Positions 1 to 7,713 of a stretch of 64,000 nt of DNA are shown piece by piece. The number at the start of each line of letters is the position of its first letter. Within the stretch, counting starts at the first letter, position 1. The position numbers and the translations under genes were made by a program. The notes beneath the pieces were generated by a model that saw only the letters and a list, made by a program, of their open reading frames with translations, did not search any database and was not told where the DNA came from. This stretch comes from Pseudonocardia terrae (GTDB taxonomy: Bacteria; Actinomycetota; Actinomycetes; Mycobacteriales; Pseudonocardiaceae), in contig NZ_JAJTTE010000016.1 of the NCBI RefSeq assembly GCF_021343995.1, positions 1 to 64,000 on the forward strand, written 5' to 3'.

Positions 1-90
1 GTGCGGGGCCGTGCTGTCGTGCGGGGCCGGGCTGTCGTGCGGGGCCGGGCTGTCGTGCGGGGCCGGGCTGTCGAGCGGGGCCGGGCTGGC
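1..90 (-). repeat. Five 18-bp tandem repeats coding DSPAPH
   Basis: Five consecutive 18-bp units (1-18, 19-36, 37-54, 55-72, 73-90) differ by only a few bases; units two to four are identical. On the minus strand they encode the hexapeptide Asp-Ser-Pro-Ala-Pro-His repeated inside the STAND gene. The array touches the window edge, so its full length is unknown. The period is a multiple of three, so copy number can change without breaking the frame. Confidence 0.9.
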
Positions 91-1368
91 GTGCGCGGTC
101 GGGCGGCCGAGGGGCGTGGGGGTGTCGTGCGTGGCGGGGCCTTCGAGAGCAGCCGGTCGCGACGACGGGACGGCCAGCCACTCCGGGTCGGCCGGCAGCA
201 CCTCGGCGACGGCCGTGGGCAGGGCGCACCACGGCCCGGCCCCGGGTCCCGGGCGCCGGCTGAGCAGACCCCGTCGGAGCAGGGCGCGCAGGAGCGGGTC
301 GACCGGAACGCCACCGGCGAGCCCGTCCGGGAGCACCGCGGCGCACCGGGCCGGATCGACCAGGGGCAGCCCGGTGGCCCGGACGGCTTCCAGCACCTCG
401 CGCTCGGCGGCAGGCAGGACGGCCAGCGCGATCCGGGCCGCGGCTCGGGCGGCCGCCGCCGCGTCGAGCGGCCGGGCCCAGGCCGTCGACGGCCCCGTCG
501 AGGTCCCCGTCGACGCCCCTGTCGACGCCCCTGTCGACGCCTCGGTCGACGCCCCCGGCAGCTCCTCCGACAGCTCGTCCGTCAACGCCCGGAGCGCGGC
601 GGCCGGCGTCGGGCAGGCGCCCGCGAGCAGGCGCACCGCGAGCGGCGACCCGTGACACGACTCGAGCAACACGACCCCGGGCTCCGGACGGCTCGGCGCC
701 GGGCACAGGACGGGCACACCGGGATTCGCGGGGTCCGCGGGGTCAGCGGGGTCAGCGGGGTCAGCGGGGTCGGCGCCCGGCAGCAGCGCGGCGGCCGCGG
801 CGGGCGGCAGACCCCGCACCGCGACCGGGGCCAGGCCGTCCAGGTGCAGCTCGTCGAGCGGCTCGGTCGTGGTCACCAGCACCGCCGAACCACCGCCCGG
901 GAGCAGTGCGCGGACCTGCGCGGCCGAGCGGGCGTCGTCGAGCACGAGCAGTGTGGGCGCCGCGGAGAGCACCGCGCGCAGCAGGGCGGCGCGGTGCGGC
1001 GTCGACGCCGGGATCTCGCCGGCCCGCACGCCGAGGTCGCGCAGCAGCTCGCGCAGCACCGGCCCCGGATCCGGGCCGGTCAGCGGCACGAAGCGGACCC
1101 CGCCCGGGTACCGGCCGGACAAGCGCGCGGCCGCGGCGAGGGCCACGGCGGTGGTCCCGATGCCGCGCCCGCCGGCCAGCACGACCCCGGGCGCGCCGGC
1201 GGCGAGCGTCCGCAGCACGGCGCCGAGCTCGGCCTCGCGGCCGACGAGCCCCGCGAGGGTGCCCGGGTCGACCGGGGGTGCGGCCGCCGGCTCGAGGAGG
1301 ACCCGCCCCACCTGCACGACGGTCCCGACGGGTGCCGCCACCCGCAGGTCCAGCTCCGGCTCCCTCAC
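1..1368 (-). CDS. STAND/NB-ARC-type NTPase, C-terminus beyond window
   Basis: This reading frame stays open from a GTG at 1368 to the window edge, so at least 456 codons are present and the C-terminus is missing. The GTG overlaps the stop of the upstream cyclase-like gene (GTGA), implying translational coupling. Near residues 43-73 a VGRE box leads to a P-loop reading GGRGIGTT, with Thr72 where Walker A Lys is expected. A Walker B-like LLVLDDA and a SPLAVRLLAG (GxPLAL-like) segment follow, as in NB-ARC switches. Low-complexity inserts follow: D-P-A repeats, Ser-Thr-Gly repeats, and tandem DSPAPH units at the visible end. The family acts as ligand-triggered signalling ATPases in regulation, immunity or cell death; the partner here is unknown. 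Confidence 0.75.
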   Translation of the reverse strand, partial: MREPELDLRVAAPVGTVVQVGRVLLEPAAAPPVDPGTLAGLVGREAELGAVLRTLAAGAPGVVLAGGRGIGTTAVALAAAARLSGRYPGGVRFVPLTGPDPGPVLRELLRDLGVRAGEIPASTPHRAALLRAVLSAAPTLLVLDDARSAAQVRALLPGGGSAVLVTTTEPLDELHLDGLAPVAVRGLPPAAAAALLPGADPADPADPADPADPANPGVPVLCPAPSRPEPGVVLLESCHGSPLAVRLLAGACPTPAAALRALTDELSEELPGASTEASTGASTGASTGTSTGPSTAWARPLDAAAAARAAARIALAVLPAAEREVLEAVRATGLPLVDPARCAAVLPDGLAGGVPVDPLLRALLRRGLLSRRPGPGAGPWCALPTAVAEVLPADPEWLAVPSSRPAALEGPATHDTPTPLGRPTAHASPAPLDSPAPHDSPAPHDSPAPHDSTAPH

Positions 1369-2099
1369 CTGTCGCCCCGGCGGTCCGGCAGGCCGATCGT
1401 GAGGCCGCCGTGCAGCTCGCGCGCCTGGACGACGGACCCGGCCTGGCCGCCGTCGGCGATCTCGATCCGCATATCGGGGACGTCGGGCTCCTCCGGCCGG
1501 ACGCCGGCGGACCCAGCTGCGTCGAGCAGCGCGGGAAGCGGGCCACCCGTGTGCAGCCAGGCGTGGCCGGAGAACACCTTCGCCGGCTCGAGGACGAGCA
1601 CGCGCCGGAAGTCCTGCACCGGGAGCACGCCGCTGAGCTCGGTAAAGAGCGGATCGGACAGCGCCACCGCGAGATCGGTGCCGGGCCGGCGGACCAGCTC
1701 GGCCCGCAGCGCGCGGGACCCGAGGAGCCGGCAGGTGCGCACCACGCCGCTGCCGGCGAACCCGTTGCGGGCGGGGCGGCCCGGGCCGCGGTGGGCGGCC
1801 GCGCGCAGCCGGAGTCGCTCACGCGGGGTGGAGCGGTTGAGCGCCTCCAGCCCGGCGCCCAGCGCCTGCAGCATCGCGACGACCGCCCCGGGCTCCGCCG
1901 CCGGGCCGAGCAGGGCCACCTCGCCGTCGCCGTTGGGCTGGCGCAGCGCCTCCGTCCGCGCAGCCCGCCACGCCGCGTCGAGCAGCCCGGCGAGGGCCTC
2001 CTGGGCCCGTTCCTGGCCGGCGTCCGAGCGCCGGCTGTAGCCCTCCAGGTCGACCGCGACGCACAACCGGTCGCCCGGATCCCCCCGGCGTCCGATCAC
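1365..2099 (-). CDS. Nucleotide-cyclase-like signalling protein
   Basis: The product is 244 residues from a GTG at 2099, preceded by GGGGGA. Its N-terminal half resembles a class III cyclase homology domain: a hydrophobic strand with VAVDLEGYS (metal-site Asp and a Ser at the usual guanylyl/adenylyl cyclase place) and, later, NGDGEVALL, matching the conserved GDG turn. The C-terminal half is a beta-rich segment of unknown role. Such domains are often found beside NB-ARC genes in actinobacteria and may act as adaptors, not as true cyclases; whether this one makes cyclic nucleotide is not shown. The stop overlaps the start of the STAND NTPase, so the two are probably made together. A Crp/Fnr gene diverges from it, 75 bp away. 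Confidence 0.6.
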   Translation of the reverse strand: MIGRRGDPGDRLCVAVDLEGYSRRSDAGQERAQEALAGLLDAAWRAARTEALRQPNGDGEVALLGPAAEPGAVVAMLQALGAGLEALNRSTPRERLRLRAAAHRGPGRPARNGFAGSGVVRTCRLLGSRALRAELVRRPGTDLAVALSDPLFTELSGVLPVQDFRRVLVLEPAKVFSGHAWLHTGGPLPALLDAAGSAGVRPEEPDVPDMRIEIADGGQAGSVVQARELHGGLTIGLPDRRGDR

Positions 2100-2142
2100 C
2101 CGTCCCCCTGTACACCCGACCGCCGTCCACGGGGAGCCTACG

Positions 2143-2168
2143 AGGTGGGGGCACCTTCCGGGTAGGTT
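2143..2168 (+). promoter_or_regulatory. Hairpin plus -10 box before the Crp/Fnr gene
   Basis: A short inverted repeat, AGGTG-GGGG-CACCT (2143-2156), lies in the 75-bp divergent spacer. A TAGGTT hexamer at 2163-2168 is six bases before the GTG at 2175, the spacing of a leaderless actinobacterial transcript. The repeat would sit on the core promoter, so it could be an operator; this is inference. Confidence 0.4.
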
Positions 2169-2174
2169 CGGCAT

Positions 2175-2936
2175 GTGGACCGCCCGGTCCGCGGGGCACC
2201 CGGGGGTGACCGGTCGGTGACGACCCAGGAGCGGACGGACGGCCGGTGGGCCGGCGTCGGGTCCGACCCTGCCCTCGATCCCGCGTTGTGGGCGGCGTTG
2301 CGCGCCCTCGGGCACTCCGCCGAGTTCGCCGCCGGCGTCACGATCCTCTTCCAGGGCTCGCCCTCGGAGTCGATGCTGCTGCTGGAGGAGGGCCTCGCCA
2401 CGGTGAGCGTCACCGCCGCGGACGGGGCCGAGGTGTTCCTCGCCTTCCGCGGGCCCGGTTCCCTGCTCGGCGAGTTCGGCTACGTCGACCGCAGGCCGCG
2501 CTCCGCGATGGTCCGAGCCGCCGTGCCCACCCGCTGCCGGGTGGTGCCCCGTCCGGCCCTCGACCGGTTCCTCGGCGCCGACCACGAGGCGCAGCGGGCG
2601 GTCACGGCCGCCGTCGTCGCGAAGATGCGGGCGGTCACCGACCGCCGGGTCCGGTACACGCAGGGCCGCATCGGCGTCCGGATCGCGCGGGTGCTGCTCG
2701 ACCACGCCCGCGAGTTCGGCGTGCCGGGCCCCGGCGGGGCGGTGGTGATCGACGTGCCGCTCGCCCAGCCGCGGATCGCCGACCTGGTGGGCGCCAAGCC
2801 GCGGATCGTGGGGCTCGAGCTGGCCCGGCTGCAGGAGGCCGGGCTGGTCGACACGGGCTACCGCTCGTCGCCGCGGAAGCTGCGGGTCCTCGATCCCGAC
2901 GGCCTGCGGCGCAGGCTGGGCGAACCCGCCGGCTGA
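2175..2936 (+). CDS. Crp/Fnr-family transcriptional regulator
   Basis: The 253-residue product has a cNMP-binding-type beta barrel (about residues 45-140), with GSLLGEFGYVDRRPRSA in place of the phosphate-binding cassette. A dimerisation helix (AVVAKMRAVTDRRVRYTQGRIGVRIARVLLDH) and a winged helix-turn-helix follow (about 185-245; LAQPRIADLVGAKPRIVGLELARLQEAGLV). The barrel keeps a GE and an Arg near the usual ligand contacts, so nucleotide binding is possible but unproven. The chosen GTG fits a leaderless transcript; a second GTG at 2217 would give a shorter form. It diverges from the cyclase-like/STAND pair and precedes the 44-residue peptide gene, so control of one or both is likely. Confidence 0.85.
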   Translation: MDRPVRGAPGGDRSVTTQERTDGRWAGVGSDPALDPALWAALRALGHSAEFAAGVTILFQGSPSESMLLLEEGLATVSVTAADGAEVFLAFRGPGSLLGEFGYVDRRPRSAMVRAAVPTRCRVVPRPALDRFLGADHEAQRAVTAAVVAKMRAVTDRRVRYTQGRIGVRIARVLLDHAREFGVPGPGGAVVIDVPLAQPRIADLVGAKPRIVGLELARLQEAGLVDTGYRSSPRKLRVLDPDGLRRRLGEPAG

Positions 2937-2962
2937 GCCCCGCAGGTGGCACCGGTGCGACA

Positions 2963-5167
2963 TCACCGGGCCGGATCCCGGCGATCATCGGGGCCCGACG
3001 CCCGGCGACGGGAAGGAGCCGCGGTGAGCGCTGAACCCGATCCCGACGAGGGACCGGCACCGGCCCCGTCCGGTTTCGCCGTGGACGAGGACATGCTCGC
3101 GTTGCTCGGCCACGACGGCGCGGCGCTGCCGACGGAGCTCCCGTTCGACTCCTGGTGACCCAGGGCGGCCAGCCAGCGGCGCGCCCTCGCCTCACCGGTC
3201 CGGTCGCCCGCCGCGACCGCGGCCCGGAGCGCCGCCCCCAGCTCGACCGCCGCCGCACCCGCCCGCCCGGCCGCGGCCAGCGCCTCACCCAGCCCCTGCC
3301 GCGGGGCCGCCGGCTCCGGCCCGCCGAGGTCCGCGTGCAGCGCGCAGCTGCGGCGGTAGGCCTCGACGGCTCCCGCGGCGTCGCACGCGGCCAGGCGTGC
3401 GTCGCCGAGGCCGTGCCACACCGCGGCCTGCCCCGGCCCGTGGTCCAGCACCCGGAACCGTTCCAGCGCCCCCGCCCCGCAGTGCAGGGCACGGTCCGTG
3501 CGGCCGCGCGAGCACGCCACCACCCCGAGCCCGTGCAGGGCCCACGCCGTGGTCCCCACCGCCTCCGCGCCCCGGTGTGCGCGCAGCAGCGCGATCACGC
3601 GCAGGTAGAGCTGCTCGGCGCGGCCCCCGTCGCCCAGCTCGCGGTGCACCTCGGCCCGCGCCAGCACCGCCCCGGCCGCCCCGACCGGGTCGCCGGCGTC
3701 GAGGAAGCGGCGCTCGGCCCCGTCGAGGGCACCCAGGGCGAGGTCGGCGCGGCCGCGCTCGCGGAGCGCGACGGCGATCCGCACCTGCAGCTCCGCCCGC
3801 CGCTCCGGCGGACCCTCGGCCTCCGCGCACCGCAACGCCGCGGCCTGGACCCGGTGCCAGTGCGACCAGGGCGCCGGGAGTGTGTCGCGGTCCGCGAGGA
3901 CGTCGGCGACCTGGTCGAGCCCGATCCGGTCGGACCGCTCGAGGTCCTCGGCGACGACGACGAGGTTGTCCCACTCGGCCGCGAACCAGCCGTGGTCCGC
4001 GGGTCGGCCCGGGGTGGGGCGGGCGCGGTCGAGTGCCTGCAGGTAGGCGTGGGCGACCCGCTGCCGGGCGGCCGTGGCCATCCGCTCGCCGCCCGTGTCG
4101 CGCAGCGCCTCCTCCGCGAACCGCCGGGCGGTGCCGCGCAGGGCGTACCGCGGGGGCGTGCCCGCCCGCCGGTCGACGAGCCGGGCCACCGCGAGCACGG
4201 CCAGCGCCGGCCCGACGTACTCGACGTCAACCCCGGCCAGCGCCGCCGCCGTCGTCGGCGTGACGTCGGCGAGCGGCATCGCCCCGAGCGTGCGCAGCAC
4301 CCGGCGCTCGGTCGGCCCGAGCTGGGCGTAGGCCGCGGCGTACGACGCCCGCAGGGTCCGGTCACCGATCCGGAGCCCGGCGAACGTGCGGTGCCGGTCG
4401 CGCAGCTCGGCGGCGAGCCGCTCCGGCGTGAGGTCCGGGTCGGCGGCCAGGCGGGCGGCCGCGATGCGCAGCGCGAGCGGCAGGCGGTCGCAGACCGCGG
4501 CGAGCTCGTCGACGCCGGGGCCGGGGCCGCCGAGGAGGACACGGGCCTCGTCCGGGTCGAGATCGCCGACCTCGACCCGAACGGCGGCGCCGTCGGGCAG
4601 TGCGAGCGGGCAGGCCGCGGTGAGCAGGGCGAACGAGCCGGCCCGGGTGGGCAGGAGCCCGGCGACCAGCCCGGCGTCGGGGACGTCGTCGAGCAGGAGG
4701 AGGACGCGCCGCTCGGTCAGGGCGGCCCGCAGCGCGGCCCGGGCGTCCACGGTCCGTTCGGGGACGGGCAGGCCCAGCCCGGCGAGCAGCCGGCCCGCCG
4801 GGCCGGCCGTCCCGGGCGGCCGGTCGCGCAGGTCCTCGGCGAGGACGCCGTCGGGGAAGAGCGGGGCGAGCCGGTGCGCGGCCTCGACGGCCAGCGCCGT
4901 GGTGCCCGCGCCCGGACGGCCGGTCAGCAGCACCGCCCGCACGGGTCCGCGGACGGCCCGCACGATCTCCGCCAGCTCGCGGCGCCGCCCGGCGAAACCG
5001 TGCGGGCGCGGCGGGAGGGCGCCCGGCACCGCTCCCGACGCAACGCCCGACCCACTGCCGACCAACCCGGCGAGCGGGACGGCGACCGTGCCGACCTGGA
5101 CCGCGGCACCGACAGGGGCGTCGAGGCGCAGGGTCAGCCGCCCGACGGCGTGTGCGGCTTCGCCCAC
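2963..5167 (-). CDS. STAND NTPase with NB-ARC and TPR-like repeats
   Basis: GTG at 5167 is chosen because AGGAGGTG lies just upstream; the 734-residue frame could start 29 codons earlier. A GRRREL box leads to the P-loop GRPGAGTT (residues 83-90), with Thr89 in place of Walker A Lys. Walker B is LLLLDDV and the switch motif CDRLPLALRIAA. A winged-helix region (RVLRTLGAMPLADVTPTTAAALAG) follows, then alpha-helical TPR-type repeats with Ala/Leu/Arg-rich helices to about residue 670. The last 60 residues are Ser/Pro/Ala-rich and antisense to the small peptide gene. Its start resembles the first STAND protein, so the two are paralogues. Likely a sensor or signalling ATPase; target unknown. Confidence 0.8.
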   Translation of the reverse strand: MGEAAHAVGRLTLRLDAPVGAAVQVGTVAVPLAGLVGSGSGVASGAVPGALPPRPHGFAGRRRELAEIVRAVRGPVRAVLLTGRPGAGTTALAVEAAHRLAPLFPDGVLAEDLRDRPPGTAGPAGRLLAGLGLPVPERTVDARAALRAALTERRVLLLLDDVPDAGLVAGLLPTRAGSFALLTAACPLALPDGAAVRVEVGDLDPDEARVLLGGPGPGVDELAAVCDRLPLALRIAAARLAADPDLTPERLAAELRDRHRTFAGLRIGDRTLRASYAAAYAQLGPTERRVLRTLGAMPLADVTPTTAAALAGVDVEYVGPALAVLAVARLVDRRAGTPPRYALRGTARRFAEEALRDTGGERMATAARQRVAHAYLQALDRARPTPGRPADHGWFAAEWDNLVVVAEDLERSDRIGLDQVADVLADRDTLPAPWSHWHRVQAAALRCAEAEGPPERRAELQVRIAVALRERGRADLALGALDGAERRFLDAGDPVGAAGAVLARAEVHRELGDGGRAEQLYLRVIALLRAHRGAEAVGTTAWALHGLGVVACSRGRTDRALHCGAGALERFRVLDHGPGQAAVWHGLGDARLAACDAAGAVEAYRRSCALHADLGGPEPAAPRQGLGEALAAAGRAGAAAVELGAALRAAVAAGDRTGEARARRWLAALGHQESNGSSVGSAAPSWPSNASMSSSTAKPDGAGAGPSSGSGSALTAAPSRRRASGPDDRRDPAR
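3024..3158 (+). CDS. 44-residue acidic peptide, unknown
   Basis: A GTG at 3024 follows a strong GGAAGGAG ribosome site and opens a 44-codon frame. The peptide is acidic and Pro-rich at first (SAEPDPDEGPAPAPSG), then has a more ordered segment (FAVDEDMLALLGHDGAALP) ending in ELPFDSW. The end recalls the FxSxx-COOH peptides that travel with TPR proteins, but is one residue short and no radical SAM gene is present. It lies 87 bp after the Crp/Fnr gene and converges on, and is antisense to, the C-terminal codons of the STAND/TPR gene. The reading is supported by the ribosome site; the function is unknown. Confidence 0.5.
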   Translation: MSAEPDPDEGPAPAPSGFAVDEDMLALLGHDGAALPTELPFDSW

Positions 5168-5364
5168 CCCGTGATCACCTCCTGCCCGGTCGAATACCCA
5201 GTGTCGTCGATCGCTCGATGCTCCGTGACCGGGGCGCGTTCCGTGGACGTGCACCGGACAGGTGTAACCAACGGCAACGTTGCAGCGACCTGATCAGTGC
5301 TGATCGACGGGACGTCAGCGGGGCACATCGGCGGGGGACACCGGCGAGGAGGAGGCGGGCGGCG

Positions 5365-6438
5365 ATGCCGCAGAAGGGGCTGGACCCCCTGCAGGAGGAC
5401 CTGCCGGAGCCCGTGCGCGAGGTCGTCACGGTGCTGCGGGCGATCTACACCGACGGCCCCTTCGACCGGCTCCGCCTGGTCGAGGAGGCGATCGTGCGGG
5501 CCCGCACCGACCGTCCCGACCTGGTCACGGTCTCGTCGGCCACCTGCTCCCGGATGCTCGGCCCACGTCGCTCGCCCGACGGTCGCAGCGCCCTGCCGCG
5601 CTGGCCCTCGGTGCGGGCCTTCCTGGTCGTGCACGGCGAGGACCCGGAGCCGTTCGAGACGCGCTGGACGTCGGCCCGGGACGCGTGGACGGCGGGCGAG
5701 GACGCGGAGGACACCGGGAACGCCGCGGAGGTCGGCGGTACCGGCGTCGGCAACGCCGCCGGTACCACCGGCCGCACCACGGTCGGAGGTGCGGATACCG
5801 CCGGGACGACCGCCCGCGAGGGCGCGCAGGCTCCCGCCGACCCGCCCCGGCGGAGTGGCCGCACCCGGTTCCTGGCGCTCGCGCTCGCCGGGCTCGCGCT
5901 CTTCGGGGCGGGCACGGTCTTCGGCCTCCTCCTCGGCCGCGGATCCTCCGAGCAGCAGACCGTGGCGGTGTCGCCGCTCGCCCTGCCCGGCGTGGCGACC
6001 ACCGAGCCGGCCGGCCCCGGCGGGGTGAACTGCGGCGACGGCGGCGCGGGCGCCGACGTCCGGTTCCTCTCCGTGGCCTCGGACGACGGGCAGCCCGGGA
6101 TCCCGGCCCGGATCCGGGTCGACCTCGAGGTCGTCGAGCCCGCGGACCCGGACCACACCTACTGGCTGATGCTGCGCCTGTTCACCGAGGGCCTGCCCTT
6201 CTTCGCGAAGGCCCCCGTCCGGGCCGACTCCGGGCCCGCCTCGTTCGTGCTCGCCTTCGACTCCCCGATCGGGTCCGTCCGCGATTTGTTCGTGGTGGAG
6301 GCGGACGCCGGTGCGGGACAGTGGCTCCGGGAGAGCTACGAGCACGACGGCGACAGCAGCTGGGCGCAGAAGCGCGGGTCGCTGCCGCCGGGCACCGACA
6401 TCGTCTCCGGGACCTGCCGGGTCGAGCGCACCCGCTGA
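5365..6438 (+). CDS. One-pass membrane protein with HTH-like cytoplasmic domain
   Basis: ATG at 5365 follows GAGGAGGAGG and gives 357 residues. Residues 1-105 form a helical domain with SSATCSRMLGPRRSPDG and LPRWPSVRAFLVVHGEDP, the pattern seen at the N-terminus of many actinobacterial NB-ARC and regulator proteins, where it resembles a helix-turn-helix. A Gly/Thr-rich linker leads to one membrane helix (about 168-190; FLALALAGLALFGAGTVFGLLLG). An extracytoplasmic beta-rich domain (about 215-357) has no family I can name. The gene diverges from the STAND/TPR gene, about 200 bp away, so it may belong to the same signalling circuit; DNA binding has not been shown. Confidence 0.6.
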   Translation: MPQKGLDPLQEDLPEPVREVVTVLRAIYTDGPFDRLRLVEEAIVRARTDRPDLVTVSSATCSRMLGPRRSPDGRSALPRWPSVRAFLVVHGEDPEPFETRWTSARDAWTAGEDAEDTGNAAEVGGTGVGNAAGTTGRTTVGGADTAGTTAREGAQAPADPPRRSGRTRFLALALAGLALFGAGTVFGLLLGRGSSEQQTVAVSPLALPGVATTEPAGPGGVNCGDGGAGADVRFLSVASDDGQPGIPARIRVDLEVVEPADPDHTYWLMLRLFTEGLPFFAKAPVRADSGPASFVLAFDSPIGSVRDLFVVEADAGAGQWLRESYEHDGDSSWAQKRGSLPPGTDIVSGTCRVERTR

Positions 6439-6545
6439 GCCGCGGTGGCGAGCGCCACTTTCGTCCCGGTTCGGGCGAAATGTCCCCCGTGTCGGTAGCC
6501 TGCTCCCGGAGGGCGGCGACGCCGACATCGACTTCAGGAGGCCGG

Positions 6546-7574
6546 GTGCTCGAGGTCAGCGGGCTGGCGTGGGCCGTGACGATCGGGGCGATCGTCCTGC
6601 TGCTCGCGCTGGACCTGATCGTGGCGGCCCTGAAGCCCCACCGGGTGGGCTTCCGCGAGGCCGTGCTCTGGTCGGTCTTCTACATCGCCGTGGCCGTGCT
6701 GTTCGGCGTGGTGTTCTGGGCGTATGCCGGCAGCGAGTTCGGCATCGAGTACTTCAGCGGCTACCTCGTCGAGAAGAGCCTCTCGGTCGACAACCTGTTC
6801 GTCTTCGTGATCATCATGACGACGTTCGCGGTCCCCGAGGAGCACCAGCACAAGGTCCTGACCTTCGGGATCGTGCTCGCGCTGATCATGCGCGGCATCT
6901 TCATCGCCGTCGGTGCCACGCTGCTCAACGCCTTCTCGTTCATGTTCCTGGTGTTCGGCCTGCTGCTGCTCTACACCGCCGTGCAGCTCTTCCGGCACCG
7001 CGACGAGGACCCGGACGTCGAGGACAATGCCGTGGTCAAGGGCGCGCGCCGGCTCTTCCCGGTCAGCGACGAGTACCACGGCGGCAGGCTGTTCGCGAAG
7101 GTCGACGGCAAGCGGCTGGCCACGCCGCTGTTCATCGTGCTGGTCGCGATCGGCGGCATCGACCTGTTGTTCGCGCTCGACTCCATCCCCGCGGTGTTCG
7201 GCGTGACCAGCGAGGCCTACATCGTCTTCGCGGCCAACGCCTTCGCCCTGCTCGGCCTGCGCGCGCTGTTCTTCCTGGTGAAGGGCCTGCTGGACCGGCT
7301 GGTGTACCTCTCGACCGGGCTGTCGGTCATCCTGGCGTTCATCGGGGTGAAGCTGATCCTGCACTGGCTGCACGTCGACATCAGCCCGTCGGTGCCGGAG
7401 ATCCCGACGACGCTGAGCCTCGCCGTGATCATCGGAATCCTGGTGGTCGTGACGGTCGCGAGCCTGATCAGGACGCGCAACGACCCCGGCCAGCGGGCGC
7501 ACGCGGGTTCACTGCGGGCCAGCCGGAAGGCTCCCGGCGCGGTGGGGGCGTCGGAGCAGGAGCGGGACCGCTAG
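6546..7574 (+). CDS. TerC/Alx-family integral membrane protein
   Basis: GTG at 6546 lies just after AGGAGG and gives 342 residues with about nine membrane helices. Family marks are LVEKSLSVDNLFVFVII in an early helix and DLLFALDSIPAVFGVTSEAYIVF in a later one, both carrying buried acidic residues thought to handle metal ions. TerC/Alx proteins export or buffer metals such as Mn and are tied to tellurite resistance and to metal loading of secreted proteins. The C-terminus is a short charged tail. I looked in the 107-bp upstream gap for a manganese riboswitch and saw no convincing fold. Confidence 0.92.
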   Translation: MLEVSGLAWAVTIGAIVLLLALDLIVAALKPHRVGFREAVLWSVFYIAVAVLFGVVFWAYAGSEFGIEYFSGYLVEKSLSVDNLFVFVIIMTTFAVPEEHQHKVLTFGIVLALIMRGIFIAVGATLLNAFSFMFLVFGLLLLYTAVQLFRHRDEDPDVEDNAVVKGARRLFPVSDEYHGGRLFAKVDGKRLATPLFIVLVAIGGIDLLFALDSIPAVFGVTSEAYIVFAANAFALLGLRALFFLVKGLLDRLVYLSTGLSVILAFIGVKLILHWLHVDISPSVPEIPTTLSLAVIIGILVVVTVASLIRTRNDPGQRAHAGSLRASRKAPGAVGASEQERDR

Positions 7575-7583
7575 GATGGCAAT

Positions 7584-7637
7584 GTGCGCCACGCGCTGAC
7601 CTCCCGGCGGGAGATCATTACCCGGCGCGCCGGCTGA
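7584..7637 (+). CDS. Possible leaderless 17-residue leader peptide
   Basis: TAGGAT at 7572-7577 is a good -10 hexamer and lies six bases before a GTG at 7584, as expected for a leaderless transcript. The frame encodes VRHALTSRREIITRRAG and stops at 7637, 76 bp before the ACT-domain gene. Such short leaderless frames often act as translation-coupled attenuators in actinobacteria. The Arg-rich run (RR, then TRR) would be the regulatory stretch if so. The -10 overlaps the terC-family stop. Coding status is a guess from promoter position and size. Confidence 0.4.
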   Translation: MRHALTSRREIITRRAG

Positions 7638-7713
7638 GCCAGGTCGCCGGCGCGCTGTTCCTGTGCGCCCGCCCGGGACCTGGCCCGGATCCCCACCTCG
7701 CGAAGGAGATCCG

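Noticed and set aside
733-771. Possible CRISPR-like or satellite DNA
   Set aside because: The short direct repeats are in-frame coding repeats (Asp-Pro-Ala) without spacers.
1-2040. Long plus-strand frame opposite the STAND and cyclase genes
   Set aside because: It is the mirror of a GC-rich coding frame, Arg/Gly-rich and without motifs; the minus strand carries P-loop and cyclase motifs.
3024-3158. Assigning the 44-residue peptide to the FxSxx-COOH system
   Set aside because: The end is FDSW, one residue short of FxSxx, and no radical SAM or FxsC-like gene is present.
6439-6545. Manganese riboswitch (yybP-ykoY) before the TerC gene
   Set aside because: The gap is only 107 bp and I saw no conserved loop sequences or clear stem set.
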